Made by a program: the position numbers and the translations under genes. Shown here in pieces: positions 1 to 7,215 of a stretch of 64,000 nucleotides of DNA. Numbering within the stretch: position 1 is the stretch's first letter; every line of letters begins with the position of its first letter. The notes below the pieces were generated by a model. That model ran no database searches. It was not told where the DNA came from and worked only from the letters and a program-made list of their open reading frames with translations. Origin of the DNA: CAIYRG01 sp964446945 (GTDB lineage: Bacteria; Pseudomonadota; Alphaproteobacteria; Micropepsales; Micropepsaceae); contig CAYUQO010000009.1 in assembly GCA_964446945.1 (NCBI GenBank), forward strand, positions 62,001-126,000, written 5' to 3'.

Positions 1-83
1 GAATCACACCTTCTCGTGACCTGACAGTTGTGTTAAATTTTAGTCAAGCTGCGCAGGGGCGAGGGGCAGTGGGCACAGAAGCG

Positions 84-611
84 ATGATGATGCCGGAATC
101 CGTGGGAACCGGCGAAGCAATCATTCAGATTGCCGGAAAGATCAAGTGGTTCGACAATGTCAAGGGCTACGGCTTCATCAAGCCGGCGGAGGGGAGCTTG
201 GGCGATGTCCTGCTCCACCAGTCCTGCGTGCGCCAATCGGGATTCAAGCTGGCGCAGGAAGGCGCCAGCGTGATCTGTCAGGCGGTGCAGCGGCCCAAGG
301 GATTTCAGGCGATAAAATTGCTGGAGCTCGATAACAGCACGGCTTTATCACCGGCGAGCGGTGCGCAGCCGGTCGCGGAAGCCCAGCCCACGGGTGCAGC
401 CTTCGAAGCCACCGTGAAATGGTTCAATCGCGGCAAGGGCTATGGCTTTGTGTCGCGTGATCCCGGTTCGCCGGATGTTTTCGTACATATGGAAACGCTG
501 CGCCGTTCGGGAATCCGTGAACTGTTTCCGGGACAGAAGGTGAGGGTGCGTGCCGGCGACGGGCCGAAAGGCAAACTCGCCGCCGAGATCGCCATCGTCG
601 ATCTCCCCTGA
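84..611 (+). CDS. Double cold-shock-domain protein
   Basis: The 175-residue product has two cold-shock (S1-like OB) domains joined by an Ala/Pro-rich linker at about residues 88-106. Domain 1 (about 17-82) carries KWFDNVKGYGFI and DVLLH. Domain 2 (about 108-172) carries KWFNRGKGYGFV and DVFVHM. These are the RNP1/RNP2 aromatic patches that bind single-stranded RNA or DNA. Tandem-CSD proteins of this layout are common in alphaproteobacteria, and a cytoplasmic RNA-chaperone or translation role is inferred. Three consecutive ATGs lie at 84, 87 and 90. An in-frame GTG at 30 would add an atypical 18-residue leader, so I prefer the ATG cluster; the exact start is uncertain. A hairpin follows the stop codon. 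Confidence 0.9.
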   Translation: MMMPESVGTGEAIIQIAGKIKWFDNVKGYGFIKPAEGSLGDVLLHQSCVRQSGFKLAQEGASVICQAVQRPKGFQAIKLLELDNSTALSPASGAQPVAEAQPTGAAFEATVKWFNRGKGYGFVSRDPGSPDVFVHMETLRRSGIRELFPGQKVRVRAGDGPKGKLAAEIAIVDLP

Positions 612-615
612 ATCC

Positions 616-632
616 AATTTGCGCCGCAAATT
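616..632 (+). terminator. Hairpin after the cold-shock gene
   Basis: AATTTGC-N3-GCAAATT is a perfect 7-bp inverted repeat five bases after the stop codon, followed by TTTCGG. It may act as a weak intrinsic terminator. The same AAATTTGC/GCAAATTT core recurs in the palindromic repeat near 21265, so it could instead be a fragment of that repeat family. Confidence 0.45.
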
Positions 633-683
633 TCGGCTCGGGACCGCTCTTGAAGCCCCGTCGAACGTCGCTATTGTGACGGA

Positions 684-1157
684 ATGCGCACGATTCTTGC
701 TCTTTTGCTGACTTTCGGCTTCGTGTTTTCTGCTTTCGCGGAAGACATCACTGGCCCGCAGCCGACTTTGCCCACGGCACCCCTGGTGATCGATACGCCG
801 AAGGGCCCGGTGCGATTCACCGTCGAAATGGCGGTTACGTTCAACCAGCAGGAGACCGGGCTGATGTTCCGGAAATCACTGGCGCCCAATGCTGGCATGC
901 TGTTCGACTTCGGCACAGAGCAGCAAACGGCATTCTGGATGAAGAACACGCTGATCCCGCTCGACATGCTGTTCATCAAGGCGAATGGCACGATTGCGAG
1001 GATCGAGGTGAATGCCAAGCCGCTCTCCGAGCAAAGCATTCCGTCCTATGAGCCGGTGCGGGCGGTGCTTGAAATCGCCGGCGGCCGAGCCGGACAGTTG
1101 GGAATCAAGGCCGGCGATAAAGTTCACGCCGCGATCTTCGGCAATCTCGGCAAGTAG
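684..1157 (+). CDS. DUF192 family exported protein
   Basis: This 157-residue protein starts with a signal peptide (hydrophobic residues about 4-19, cut near AFA-ED). The rest matches the DUF192 family: an ETGLMFRKSLAP stretch, then a Gly/Phe-rich segment ending in FWMKNTLIPLDMLFI, the family's most conserved block. Biochemical function of the family is not established, and periplasmic location is inferred from the signal peptide. ATG at 684 is the only sensible start. It stands alone on the strand, with a palindromic repeat and tRNA-Pro downstream. Confidence 0.85.
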   Translation: MRTILALLLTFGFVFSAFAEDITGPQPTLPTAPLVIDTPKGPVRFTVEMAVTFNQQETGLMFRKSLAPNAGMLFDFGTEQQTAFWMKNTLIPLDMLFIKANGTIARIEVNAKPLSEQSIPSYEPVRAVLEIAGGRAGQLGIKAGDKVHAAIFGNLGK

Positions 1158-1173
1158 CATCAGTCTAATTTCT

Positions 1174-1259
1174 CTTTCCCCCCGCGAGCGCGCACCAGCG
1201 CGAGGCGTGGGGGAAAGTGGCGCCGGCGCGGCGACGCCGCGCATAAGGCGTCGAAAGGG
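1174..1259. repeat. Palindromic intergenic repeat
   Basis: CTTTCCCCC (1174-1182) pairs with GGGGGAAAG (1209-1217) around a GC-rich loop. A second GC-rich hairpin (CGCGGCG/CGCCGCG) follows. Similar elements lie at 11536, 17524 and 21244, always between genes. This looks like a dispersed REP-like family; mobility is not shown. Confidence 0.6.
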
Positions 1260-1315
1260 GGTGGTGGAACCTCTTCTTGAACACGCGCTGCTCCACGTGT
1301 ATCCGATAGACGCGC

Positions 1316-1392
1316 CGGGGCGTGGCGCAGCCTGGTAGCGCATCTGCTTTGGGAGCAGAGGGTCGCGTGTTCGAATCACGCCGCCCCGACCA
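1316..1392 (+). tRNA. tRNA-Pro (anticodon TGG)
   Basis: The full cloverleaf can be folded by eye. Acceptor CGGGGCG (1316-1322) pairs with CGCCCCG (1382-1388). The anticodon stem TCTGC/GCAGA encloses loop TTTGGGA with anticodon TGG at 1350-1352. The T-arm is GCGTG-TTCGAAT-CACGC. The discriminator is A at 1389 and CCA is encoded at 1390-1392. Confidence 0.97.
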
Positions 1393-1456
1393 CCCTTCGC
1401 TCCGCTTCGCGGAGCTACGGGTGGCGCGCCACCCCTATGAACTGTGAAGGATTGAA

Positions 1457-1762
1457 ATGCTCGCGCGTATTTATCAGCCAGCCCGTACCGCCATGCAGTC
1501 GGGAAAGGCCCGCACCAAAAAATGGGTATTGGAGTATGAACCGGAACAGCCGCGCGAGATCGAGCCGCTGATGGGCTGGACGGCATCATCGGACATGCGG
1601 CAGCAAATCGTTCTCGATTTCGACAATAAGGACGAGGCGGTGAATTACGCCAGGGCTCACAACATCCCCTATCAATTGTTCGAGCCGCATGAGCCTGCGC
1701 CGAAAGCGAAATCCTATTCCGACAATTTCCGCTTCGACCGCAAGATTCCCTGGTCGCATTAA
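1457..1762 (+). CDS. NDUFS4-like complex I accessory subunit
   Basis: The 101-residue product matches the ETC complex I conserved-region family (bacterial homologues of mitochondrial NDUFS4/18 kDa). Diagnostic blocks are ARIYQPARTAMQSGKA near the N-terminus, the central WTASSDM segment, and the C-terminal YSDNFRFDRKIPW stretch. The protein is expected to bind the NADH-dehydrogenase arm of respiratory complex I on the cytoplasmic side. In alphaproteobacteria the gene usually lies away from the nuo operon, as here, where it is a single gene between two tRNA genes. ATG at 1457 follows GAAGGA. Confidence 0.9.
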   Translation: MLARIYQPARTAMQSGKARTKKWVLEYEPEQPREIEPLMGWTASSDMRQQIVLDFDNKDEAVNYARAHNIPYQLFEPHEPAPKAKSYSDNFRFDRKIPWSH

Positions 1763-1826
1763 GCCCCGAAGCCAGAACGGGATTCTGTATTCCGACTCCC
1801 AACTTCGGTATCCTGCCCCCCGTTAC

Positions 1827-1904
1827 GGCCCCGTAGCTCAGCCCGGATAGAGCAACAGCCTTCTAAGCTGTGGGTCACAGGTTCGAATCCTGTCGGGGTC
1901 GCCA
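1827..1904 (+). tRNA. tRNA-Arg (anticodon TCT)
   Basis: Acceptor GGCCCCG (1827-1833) pairs with CGGGGTC (1894-1900). The anticodon stem ACAGC/GCTGT encloses CTTCTAA with anticodon TCT. The T-arm is ACAGG-TTCGAAT-CCTGT. The discriminator is G at 1901 and CCA is encoded at 1902-1904. It reads AGA and, by wobble, AGG codons. Confidence 0.97.
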
Positions 1905-1970
1905 AATGGAAACTGCGTGAGTGAATTTCGACAGGCGTGAAGACGATCGCCCCGCTATTTCATTTCGCAG

Positions 1971-1994
1971 ATGTTTGAAAGGAGACTCACCTGA
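1971..1994 (+). other. Possible seven-codon leader ORF overlapping the CTG start
   Basis: ATG at 1971 opens a frame encoding MFERRLT, with TGA at 1992-1994. The stop overlaps the proposed CTG start at 1991 as CTGA. Its two arginine codons are AGG and AGA, the codons read by the tRNA-Arg(UCU) encoded just upstream, but the same bases form the Shine-Dalgarno sequence of the next gene. I see no ribosome-binding site for it, so this is speculative. Confidence 0.2.
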
Positions 1995-2248
1995 GCCCCA
2001 ATCAAGACGACCGGCAGCCCAGCGCTCGCAAAAAAGCGCAAAAGCACTTCACTTCCAGCGATCAGCGCGACGCCAGTCTTCGCGAGGAACTTGAAACCCA
2101 GCGTGCGAAGTTCGATGCCAAAGGCGCACGTCTGCGCGCGCTTCGCCTTGAGAAAGAGGCCGCAGAGGAAGCTGCTGCGGCTGCGTCGGAAACCCCGCCC
2201 GAAACCAAAAAAACGCGCGCGCGACGGGTGAAACGCATAACCCCCTGA
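1991..2248 (+). CDS. Small charged helical protein with probable CTG start
   Basis: An 85-codon open frame has no ATG, GTG or TTG near its 5' end and is closed upstream by an in-frame TGA at 1976. A strong Shine-Dalgarno sequence, AAAGGAG (1978-1984), sits six bases before CTG at 1991, so CTG is the best start. The product is rich in Arg, Lys, Glu and Ala. A central segment (about residues 28-66) has a coiled-coil-like pattern with ELETQRAKFDAK and LRALRLEKEAAEEAA, followed by a basic Pro-containing tail. I do not recognise a named family. It lies 86 bp after tRNA-Arg and may be read from the same transcript. Confidence 0.65.
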   Translation: MSPNQDDRQPSARKKAQKHFTSSDQRDASLREELETQRAKFDAKGARLRALRLEKEAAEEAAAAASETPPETKKTRARRVKRITP

Positions 2249-2270
2249 ACGCAATTCGGGGTAGCAATTC

Positions 2271-2846
2271 TTATTCCGGCGGCGTGGCTTTCGGATGACT
2301 GTCGTACGTCATCAGAAAGGCAGCATTGCGCGCCGCCACGTCATCGAGAAACGCCCGCGGGTCGAACCGGTATTCGTTGTCTTTGGCAACGGAAAGGCCC
2401 GCGGCAACAGCGATGTCGCGAATGAAAGTGACGCAATTCCGAGTCCATAAGTCATAGGAAGGCTGCGGAGCGTTCCGCCATCTGTCAGCCGTCGCGAGCA
2501 CCGCGCGAGCCTGATCGTCCGTCAGCGGAAAGGAAAAATGGAACGTGGCTTCCGCAACATAGCCGCTGCGAAGGGGAACGTCATCGAGAGCCCCCGGCAG
2601 CGGGCCCAGAACAGCGAGAGTGTAGGACGGCGTGACCGCGGAAAAACCGAGATTCGTGTCGACTTTTTCGCCGTCGTCGGTCGTCCCGGTAAGCAGGACG
2701 AACGCGTGCGGATATTGCGTGACGCCGTTGGCAGCGTAATGGAATCTATGTGAGTAAAAGCTGATCGCGACAGTGGCGCTTGCGGGCGCGACCGCCACCA
2801 ACACAAGCGTAAACACGAGTCCAAGTCGGCAAATCAGCGTATTCAA
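2271..2846 (-). CDS. Secreted protein, possible permuted papain-like fold
   Basis: This 191-residue protein has a clear signal peptide (hydrophobic 9-20, cleavage near ASA at 22-24). In the mature part, YPHAFVLLTG holds His47 and RNCVTF holds Cys138. The order His then Cys, with a hydrophobic strand after the His and a helix starting at the Cys, resembles circularly permuted papain-fold enzymes (LRAT/PPPDE/YiiX type). That assignment is inference from motif order only. Function, substrate and family name are unknown to me. ATG at 2846 fits the signal peptide. It is a lone gene. Confidence 0.7.
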   Translation of the reverse strand: MNTLICRLGLVFTLVLVAVAPASATVAISFYSHRFHYAANGVTQYPHAFVLLTGTTDDGEKVDTNLGFSAVTPSYTLAVLGPLPGALDDVPLRSGYVAEATFHFSFPLTDDQARAVLATADRWRNAPQPSYDLWTRNCVTFIRDIAVAAGLSVAKDNEYRFDPRAFLDDVAARNAAFLMTYDSHPKATPPE

Positions 2847-3033
2847 AGTCTACTTCTCTCAAACGGCGCTTCCGAAATCAGGCGTCCGGCAGCGGTTAAC
2901 GATCAGGGCAAATTCGTGCTTCATTGACGTGCCGAACGCAAGTTCCCGTTCGCTGTTGCAGCCTACCTGCCTCGACATGACCATCAGGCCGGACTAGGCT
3001 GTCGATGCTTCCGCTGTCCTTTCGAGGGGAACC

Positions 3034-3297
3034 GTGCCAGCGGCTGAGCTAGCTGGCACCTGCGTGATCTCCAACGACGTAAACCGAAATTCGCAGAAGA
3101 GTCTCGCCGCCCACTATCGGAAATTGGCGGACGAAGCGCGCGCGCTTGCGAATGGCACTGCATTCGCGGAATTGCGCAGTTCCTATCTGAGATATGAGGC
3201 GCACTGGCGCGCACTCGCCGACGAGGCGGAGAAACACAGGAAACAGAGTGGACCGGGACCTTTTTGGCAGTGGCTTACGCGAATTTTCCGGCGATGA
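3034..3297 (+). CDS. Small soluble protein of unknown function
   Basis: The 87-residue product is mostly predicted helix. Its core (about 24-68) contains AAHYRKLADEARALA and YLRYEAHWRALADEAEK, a pattern I associate with uncharacterised small alphaproteobacterial proteins. The C-terminus is aromatic and basic (FWQWLTRIFRR) and could touch the membrane. GTG at 3034 has a close AGGGGA ribosome-binding site; a second in-frame GTG lies ten codons later. There is no signal peptide and no operon partner, as the neighbours on both sides are on the other strand. Confidence 0.65.
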   Translation: MPAAELAGTCVISNDVNRNSQKSLAAHYRKLADEARALANGTAFAELRSSYLRYEAHWRALADEAEKHRKQSGPGPFWQWLTRIFRR

Positions 3298-3336
3298 TGT
3301 CCGACCGCACAGCTCTGTCATGGTCCTTTCCGCGAG

Positions 3337-4257
3337 TCACTTCCGCGACAGATAACCGGCCAAAATTTCCGCGAACCAGCGTGCCGCAGTCAGCGCCCCG
3401 ACAGCTCCGCTATCCAGTTCGGGATCGAATTCTGTCAGATCGACACAGCGAACCCTGGGGCTCGCGGCGATTGTGCGGGCTGCCGCAAAAAACTCCGTCG
3501 CACTGATTCCACCGGGCCTGGCGCCCGGCGCCGCCGGCATCAGCGCGCGGTCGATCACGTCGACATCGAAATCGACATAGATGCGATCGCACAGTGCGGA
3601 CAGCCGCTCGATTTCGCGGGCAACAAGCGCGACAAATCCCTGTGCGCGGCAATCGGCGAGCGTGTGCACCGCAATTCCGGCATGCCGGGCTTTGTCGTGC
3701 GCCTTCCGCGTGTTTGCGAACGGCGCCAGGCCGATCTGGCTGATATGTACTCCCGGCAATCCATCATCGAGCAATGCCTGAATCGGGTTGCCGTTATTCA
3801 GGCCAAGATCCGTATCGCGTAGGTCAAAATGCGCGTCGAGCGTCAACAGCCCGGCATTTTGCAGCGTGGGATCCATTCCGCGGAAGCCGGCGCGAGTGAT
3901 GGCATTATTACCGCCAAGCACAATCGTCAGATCGCGCTCTTTCGTCAGCGCCGCGACCGCGTCACGGATCGGCTCGAAGGCGTCGGCCGGTGACAGGGAA
4001 CCCACATCGAGATCACCGGCATCGAACACCCGGATGCCGGAGAGATCGGTTTCGGTTTCGAGATCGTAAGTGCTCATGCGCCGCAGGGCCTCGCGGACAG
4101 CCGATGGCGCCAGATCGCACCGCCCCGCGGTCAATGAGCCCTGGTTAAGACGTGCTCCGATCGCTCCGATTCTGGCCTCTGCGAACCCACCCAGAAGATC
4201 CGCCACGGAAAGCCAGCGGCGATTTTCCGAAAGCCTGGGGTCGAAGGGATTGGACAT
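3337..4257 (-). CDS. hutG: Formimidoylglutamase-like protein, arginase family
   Basis: The 306-residue protein has the arginase/agmatinase (ureohydrolase) fold. Mn-ligand blocks are DAHFDLRD (141-148; Asp141, His143, Asp145) and FDVDVID (Asp231, Asp233) followed by APGARPGG. Position next to hutI-hutU-hutH supports the last step of histidine degradation: N-formimidoyl-glutamate to glutamate plus formamide. Oddly, the first metal-binding block, normally GGDH or GGGH, reads GGNN (115-118), replacing the usual His. The enzyme may use one metal differently or act on another guanidino/formimidoyl substrate. It is divergent from hutI across a 69-bp gap. Confidence 0.8.
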   Translation of the reverse strand: MSNPFDPRLSENRRWLSVADLLGGFAEARIGAIGARLNQGSLTAGRCDLAPSAVREALRRMSTYDLETETDLSGIRVFDAGDLDVGSLSPADAFEPIRDAVAALTKERDLTIVLGGNNAITRAGFRGMDPTLQNAGLLTLDAHFDLRDTDLGLNNGNPIQALLDDGLPGVHISQIGLAPFANTRKAHDKARHAGIAVHTLADCRAQGFVALVAREIERLSALCDRIYVDFDVDVIDRALMPAAPGARPGGISATEFFAAARTIAASPRVRCVDLTEFDPELDSGAVGALTAARWFAEILAGYLSRK

Positions 4258-4272
4258 GGAACTTCACGCTCC

Positions 4273-4293
4273 TAACGCTGGCGTTCGGCGTTA
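4273..4293. promoter_or_regulatory. Inverted repeat between hutG and hutI
   Basis: TAACGC-N9-GCGTTA is a perfect 6-bp inverted repeat in the 69-bp divergent intergenic region. GTTAC/GTTAC direct-repeat-like matter lies just downstream. It could be an operator for a hut regulator, but it does not match the HutC consensus I know, and no regulator gene is adjacent. Confidence 0.3.
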
Positions 4294-4326
4294 CATTACC
4301 GTGTTACGGGAAAATTCAGAGCAGGT

Positions 4327-5535
4327 ATGTGGGACACGCTACTGATGGGCTGCCAGGCCGCGACAATGTCCGCGGGCGGCGCGCCGTTTGGCCTCATTCG
4401 TGACGCGGCAATTGCCATCGAGGACGAGCGCATCGCCTGGATCGGCAACGCGCATGAAGTGCCGCGAAAACCTGCCCGTGAAACCCGCAGACTGAATCGC
4501 GCGCTTGTCACGCCAGGCCTGATCGACTGCCACACCCATCTGGTGTTCGGCGGAAACCGGTCGGCGGAGTGGGAGAGCCGTCTCGCCGGCGCGAGTTATG
4601 AGGAGATTGCCGGGAAGGGCGGCGGAATTATTGCAACCGTTCGGGCCACCCGCGCCGCCAGCGAGGAGGAGCTTGCCGAGTCCACGGCTTTTCGTGCTGC
4701 TGCGCTCGCGAGTGCGGGTGTCACTACGGTCGAAATCAAATCCGGTTATGGGCTCGATCTATGGACCGAATGCAAGATGCTGCGGGCCGCCGCGACGGCG
4801 GGTGCGGAGGCGCGCGTCCGTGTCGTGCGGACAATGCTTGGCGCACACACGGTGCCGCCAGAATTCGCCAACAACCGTACGGCCTATATCGATCTTCTCT
4901 GCCGGGACATGATACCCGCGATCGCACGCCAGCGGCTTGCGGAGGCGGTGGATGTGTTCTGCGACAGGGTCGCCTTTGATGCGTGCGAGACGGAACGCAT
5001 TTTCGCGGCAGCGCTCGCTCACGGCCTTCCAGTGAAGATCCATGCGGGGCAATTGTCGGAGCAGGGCGGTGCAGCGCTTGCGGCAAAATACCGGGCGCTT
5101 TCGGCCGATCATCTCGAATATCTCAGCGATGACGGAATCGCCGCGATGGCCGCAGCGGGCACCATTGCCGTGCTACTGCCCTGCGCCTGGTATTTTCTCG
5201 GAGCGGCGAAAAAGCCGCCGGTTACTGCACTGCGCGATGCGCGTGTGCCCATCGCGATTGCCACCGACTGCAATCCGGGCACATCGCCTGTTCTGTCACC
5301 GCTGATCGCAATGAACATGGCTTGCACGAGCTTTGGTTTGTCGCCGGAAGAGGCATTGGCGGGAATGACGCGCAATGCTGCCGCGGCGCTTGGTTTGCAA
5401 GCCGAGACCGGTACGCTCGAGACCGGAAAATTCGCGGATCTCGCGGTGTGGCATGTCTCGAGTCCCGCCGAACTTGCGTACTGGATTGGTGCGCCACTCC
5501 TTCGGGAACGTTATCTCCGCGGCCGCTCGGTGTGA
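4327..5535 (+). CDS. hutI: Imidazolonepropionase
   Basis: The 402-residue protein is an amidohydrolase-superfamily enzyme converting 4-imidazolone-5-propanoate to N-formimidoyl-glutamate in the cytoplasm. Visible signatures are the metal-binding DCHTHLVFGG (His69, His71), then HAGQLSEQGG, SADHLEYLS, and the C-terminal ATDCNPGTSP with the last metal Asp. Length and order of motifs are typical. ATG at 4327 opens the frame; hutU begins eight bases after its stop, so hutI-hutU-hutH form one operon. Confidence 0.95.
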   Translation: MWDTLLMGCQAATMSAGGAPFGLIRDAAIAIEDERIAWIGNAHEVPRKPARETRRLNRALVTPGLIDCHTHLVFGGNRSAEWESRLAGASYEEIAGKGGGIIATVRATRAASEEELAESTAFRAAALASAGVTTVEIKSGYGLDLWTECKMLRAAATAGAEARVRVVRTMLGAHTVPPEFANNRTAYIDLLCRDMIPAIARQRLAEAVDVFCDRVAFDACETERIFAAALAHGLPVKIHAGQLSEQGGAALAAKYRALSADHLEYLSDDGIAAMAAAGTIAVLLPCAWYFLGAAKKPPVTALRDARVPIAIATDCNPGTSPVLSPLIAMNMACTSFGLSPEEALAGMTRNAAAALGLQAETGTLETGKFADLAVWHVSSPAELAYWIGAPLLRERYLRGRSV

Positions 5536-5543
5536 GAAAAGGC

Positions 5544-7211
5544 ATGACAGAGCTGAAGAACATTCGCGTCATACGTAGTCCGCGCGGCCCGGAAAAGAGC
5601 TGCAAAACCTGGGGCGCCGAGGCAGCGCTTCGTATGCTGATGAACAATCTCGATCCCGAAGTGGCCGAGCGGCCACAGGACCTTGTCGTTTACGGGGGTA
5701 TCGGCAAAGCCGCGCGCAATTGGCAGGCTTTCGAACGCATAGTCGAGTCATTGCGCGCGCTGGAGCCGGACGAGACACTGCTCATCCAGTCGGGCAAACC
5801 GGTCGGGATATTCAGGACCCATTCCGGCGCGCCGCGCGTGCTGATTGCAAATTCCAATCTGGTGCCGAAATGGGCCACGTGGGAGCACTTCAACGAACTT
5901 GACCGCAAGGGGCTGATGATGTTCGGCCAGATGACGGCAGGTTCGTGGATCTATATCGGCAGCCAGGGCATCGTTCAGGGCACTTACGAGACGTTCGCCG
6001 AAATGGGACGCCAGCATTACGGCGGCGATCTTGCCGGCAGGTGGATTCTGACGGCGGGTCTTGGCGGCATGGGTGGGGCGCAGCCCCTCGCCGCCACCAT
6101 GGCCGGGGCTTCCATGCTGGCAGTGGAGTGCCAGCCGTCTCGCATCGAACGGCGCCTGCAAACGGCATATCTCAACCGGGCAACGGACAATCTCGACGAA
6201 GCGCTTGCACTCATTACGCAGGCGACAAGATCGCGGTCGCCGTTATCTGTCGGTCTTTTGGGCAATGCGGCCGACATTTTGCCCGAGTTGCTGCGCCGCG
6301 GCGTGCGCCCCGATGCCGTCACCGACCAGACCAGCGCGCATGATCTCGTCAATGGTTATCTGCCGCAGGGCTGGACGATTGCGGAATGGGAATCCAGACG
6401 CGTCATCGATCCGTCCGGTGTCGCGCAGGCAGCGGCGAAATCCATTGCAGGCCATGTCCGGGCGATGCTTGGCTTCGCGAATGTGCGCATCCCGGTTTTC
6501 GACTACGGCAACAACATTAGGCAGGTCGCAAAGGACCAGGGCGTGGAAGATGCGTTCGCATTTCCCGGATTCGTGCCCGCCTTTATTCGTCCGCTGTTCT
6601 GCCGGGGCATCGGGCCGTTTCGATGGGCGGCTTTATCGGGCGATCCGGAGGACATCTATAAAACAGATGCCGCCGTGAAGGAGCTGTTTCCGGACAACGC
6701 GCATCTTCATCGCTGGCTCGACATGGCCAGGGAGCGTATTGCATTTCAGGGCCTGCCGGCGCGGATTTGCTGGATAGGACTGGGTGACCGTCACCGCGCT
6801 GGACTGAAATTCAACGACATGGTCGCGAAGGGCGAGCTCAAAGCGCCGATTGTCATTGGCCGCGATCACCTGGATTCCGGATCTGTGGCAAGCCCGAACC
6901 GCGAGACCGAGGCGATGCGTGATGGTTCGGATGCCGTTTCCGACTGGCCGTTTCTCAACGCATTGCTGAACACCGCTTCCGGCGCGACCTGGGTGTCAAT
7001 CCATCACGGCGGTGGCGTCGGCATTGGCTATTCGCAACATGCGGGCATGGTGATTGTCGCGGATGGGACGGAACAAGCCGGACTTTGGCTCGAACGCGTG
7101 CTGTGGAACGATCCGGCGAGCGGCGTCATGCGCCATGCCGATGCGGGTTACGACATCGCGTTGGAAACGGCGCGCGACAAGCACCTGAAATTGCCATCCG
7201 CTGAGAGATGA
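5544..7211 (+). CDS. hutU: Urocanate hydratase
   Basis: The 555-residue enzyme adds water to urocanate to give 4-imidazolone-5-propanoate, using tightly bound NAD+. The characteristic NAD-binding TAGLGGMGGAQPLA segment, the ECQPSRIERR block, FDYGNNIRQVA and the C-terminal SIHHGGGVGIGYSQHAGMV are all present. The open frame extends upstream into hutI, but ATG at 5544, preceded by a GAGAAAAGG region, gives the family's usual length and N-terminus. hutH starts four bases after its stop codon. Confidence 0.96.
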   Translation: MTELKNIRVIRSPRGPEKSCKTWGAEAALRMLMNNLDPEVAERPQDLVVYGGIGKAARNWQAFERIVESLRALEPDETLLIQSGKPVGIFRTHSGAPRVLIANSNLVPKWATWEHFNELDRKGLMMFGQMTAGSWIYIGSQGIVQGTYETFAEMGRQHYGGDLAGRWILTAGLGGMGGAQPLAATMAGASMLAVECQPSRIERRLQTAYLNRATDNLDEALALITQATRSRSPLSVGLLGNAADILPELLRRGVRPDAVTDQTSAHDLVNGYLPQGWTIAEWESRRVIDPSGVAQAAAKSIAGHVRAMLGFANVRIPVFDYGNNIRQVAKDQGVEDAFAFPGFVPAFIRPLFCRGIGPFRWAALSGDPEDIYKTDAAVKELFPDNAHLHRWLDMARERIAFQGLPARICWIGLGDRHRAGLKFNDMVAKGELKAPIVIGRDHLDSGSVASPNRETEAMRDGSDAVSDWPFLNALLNTASGATWVSIHHGGGVGIGYSQHAGMVIVADGTEQAGLWLERVLWNDPASGVMRHADAGYDIALETARDKHLKLPSAER

Positions 7212-7215
7212 CATC

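Noticed and set aside
876..1802. 308-codon minus-strand frame
   Set aside because: It runs antisense through the DUF192 gene, a palindromic repeat and tRNA-Pro; composition is Arg/Pro/Ala-rich shadow coding.
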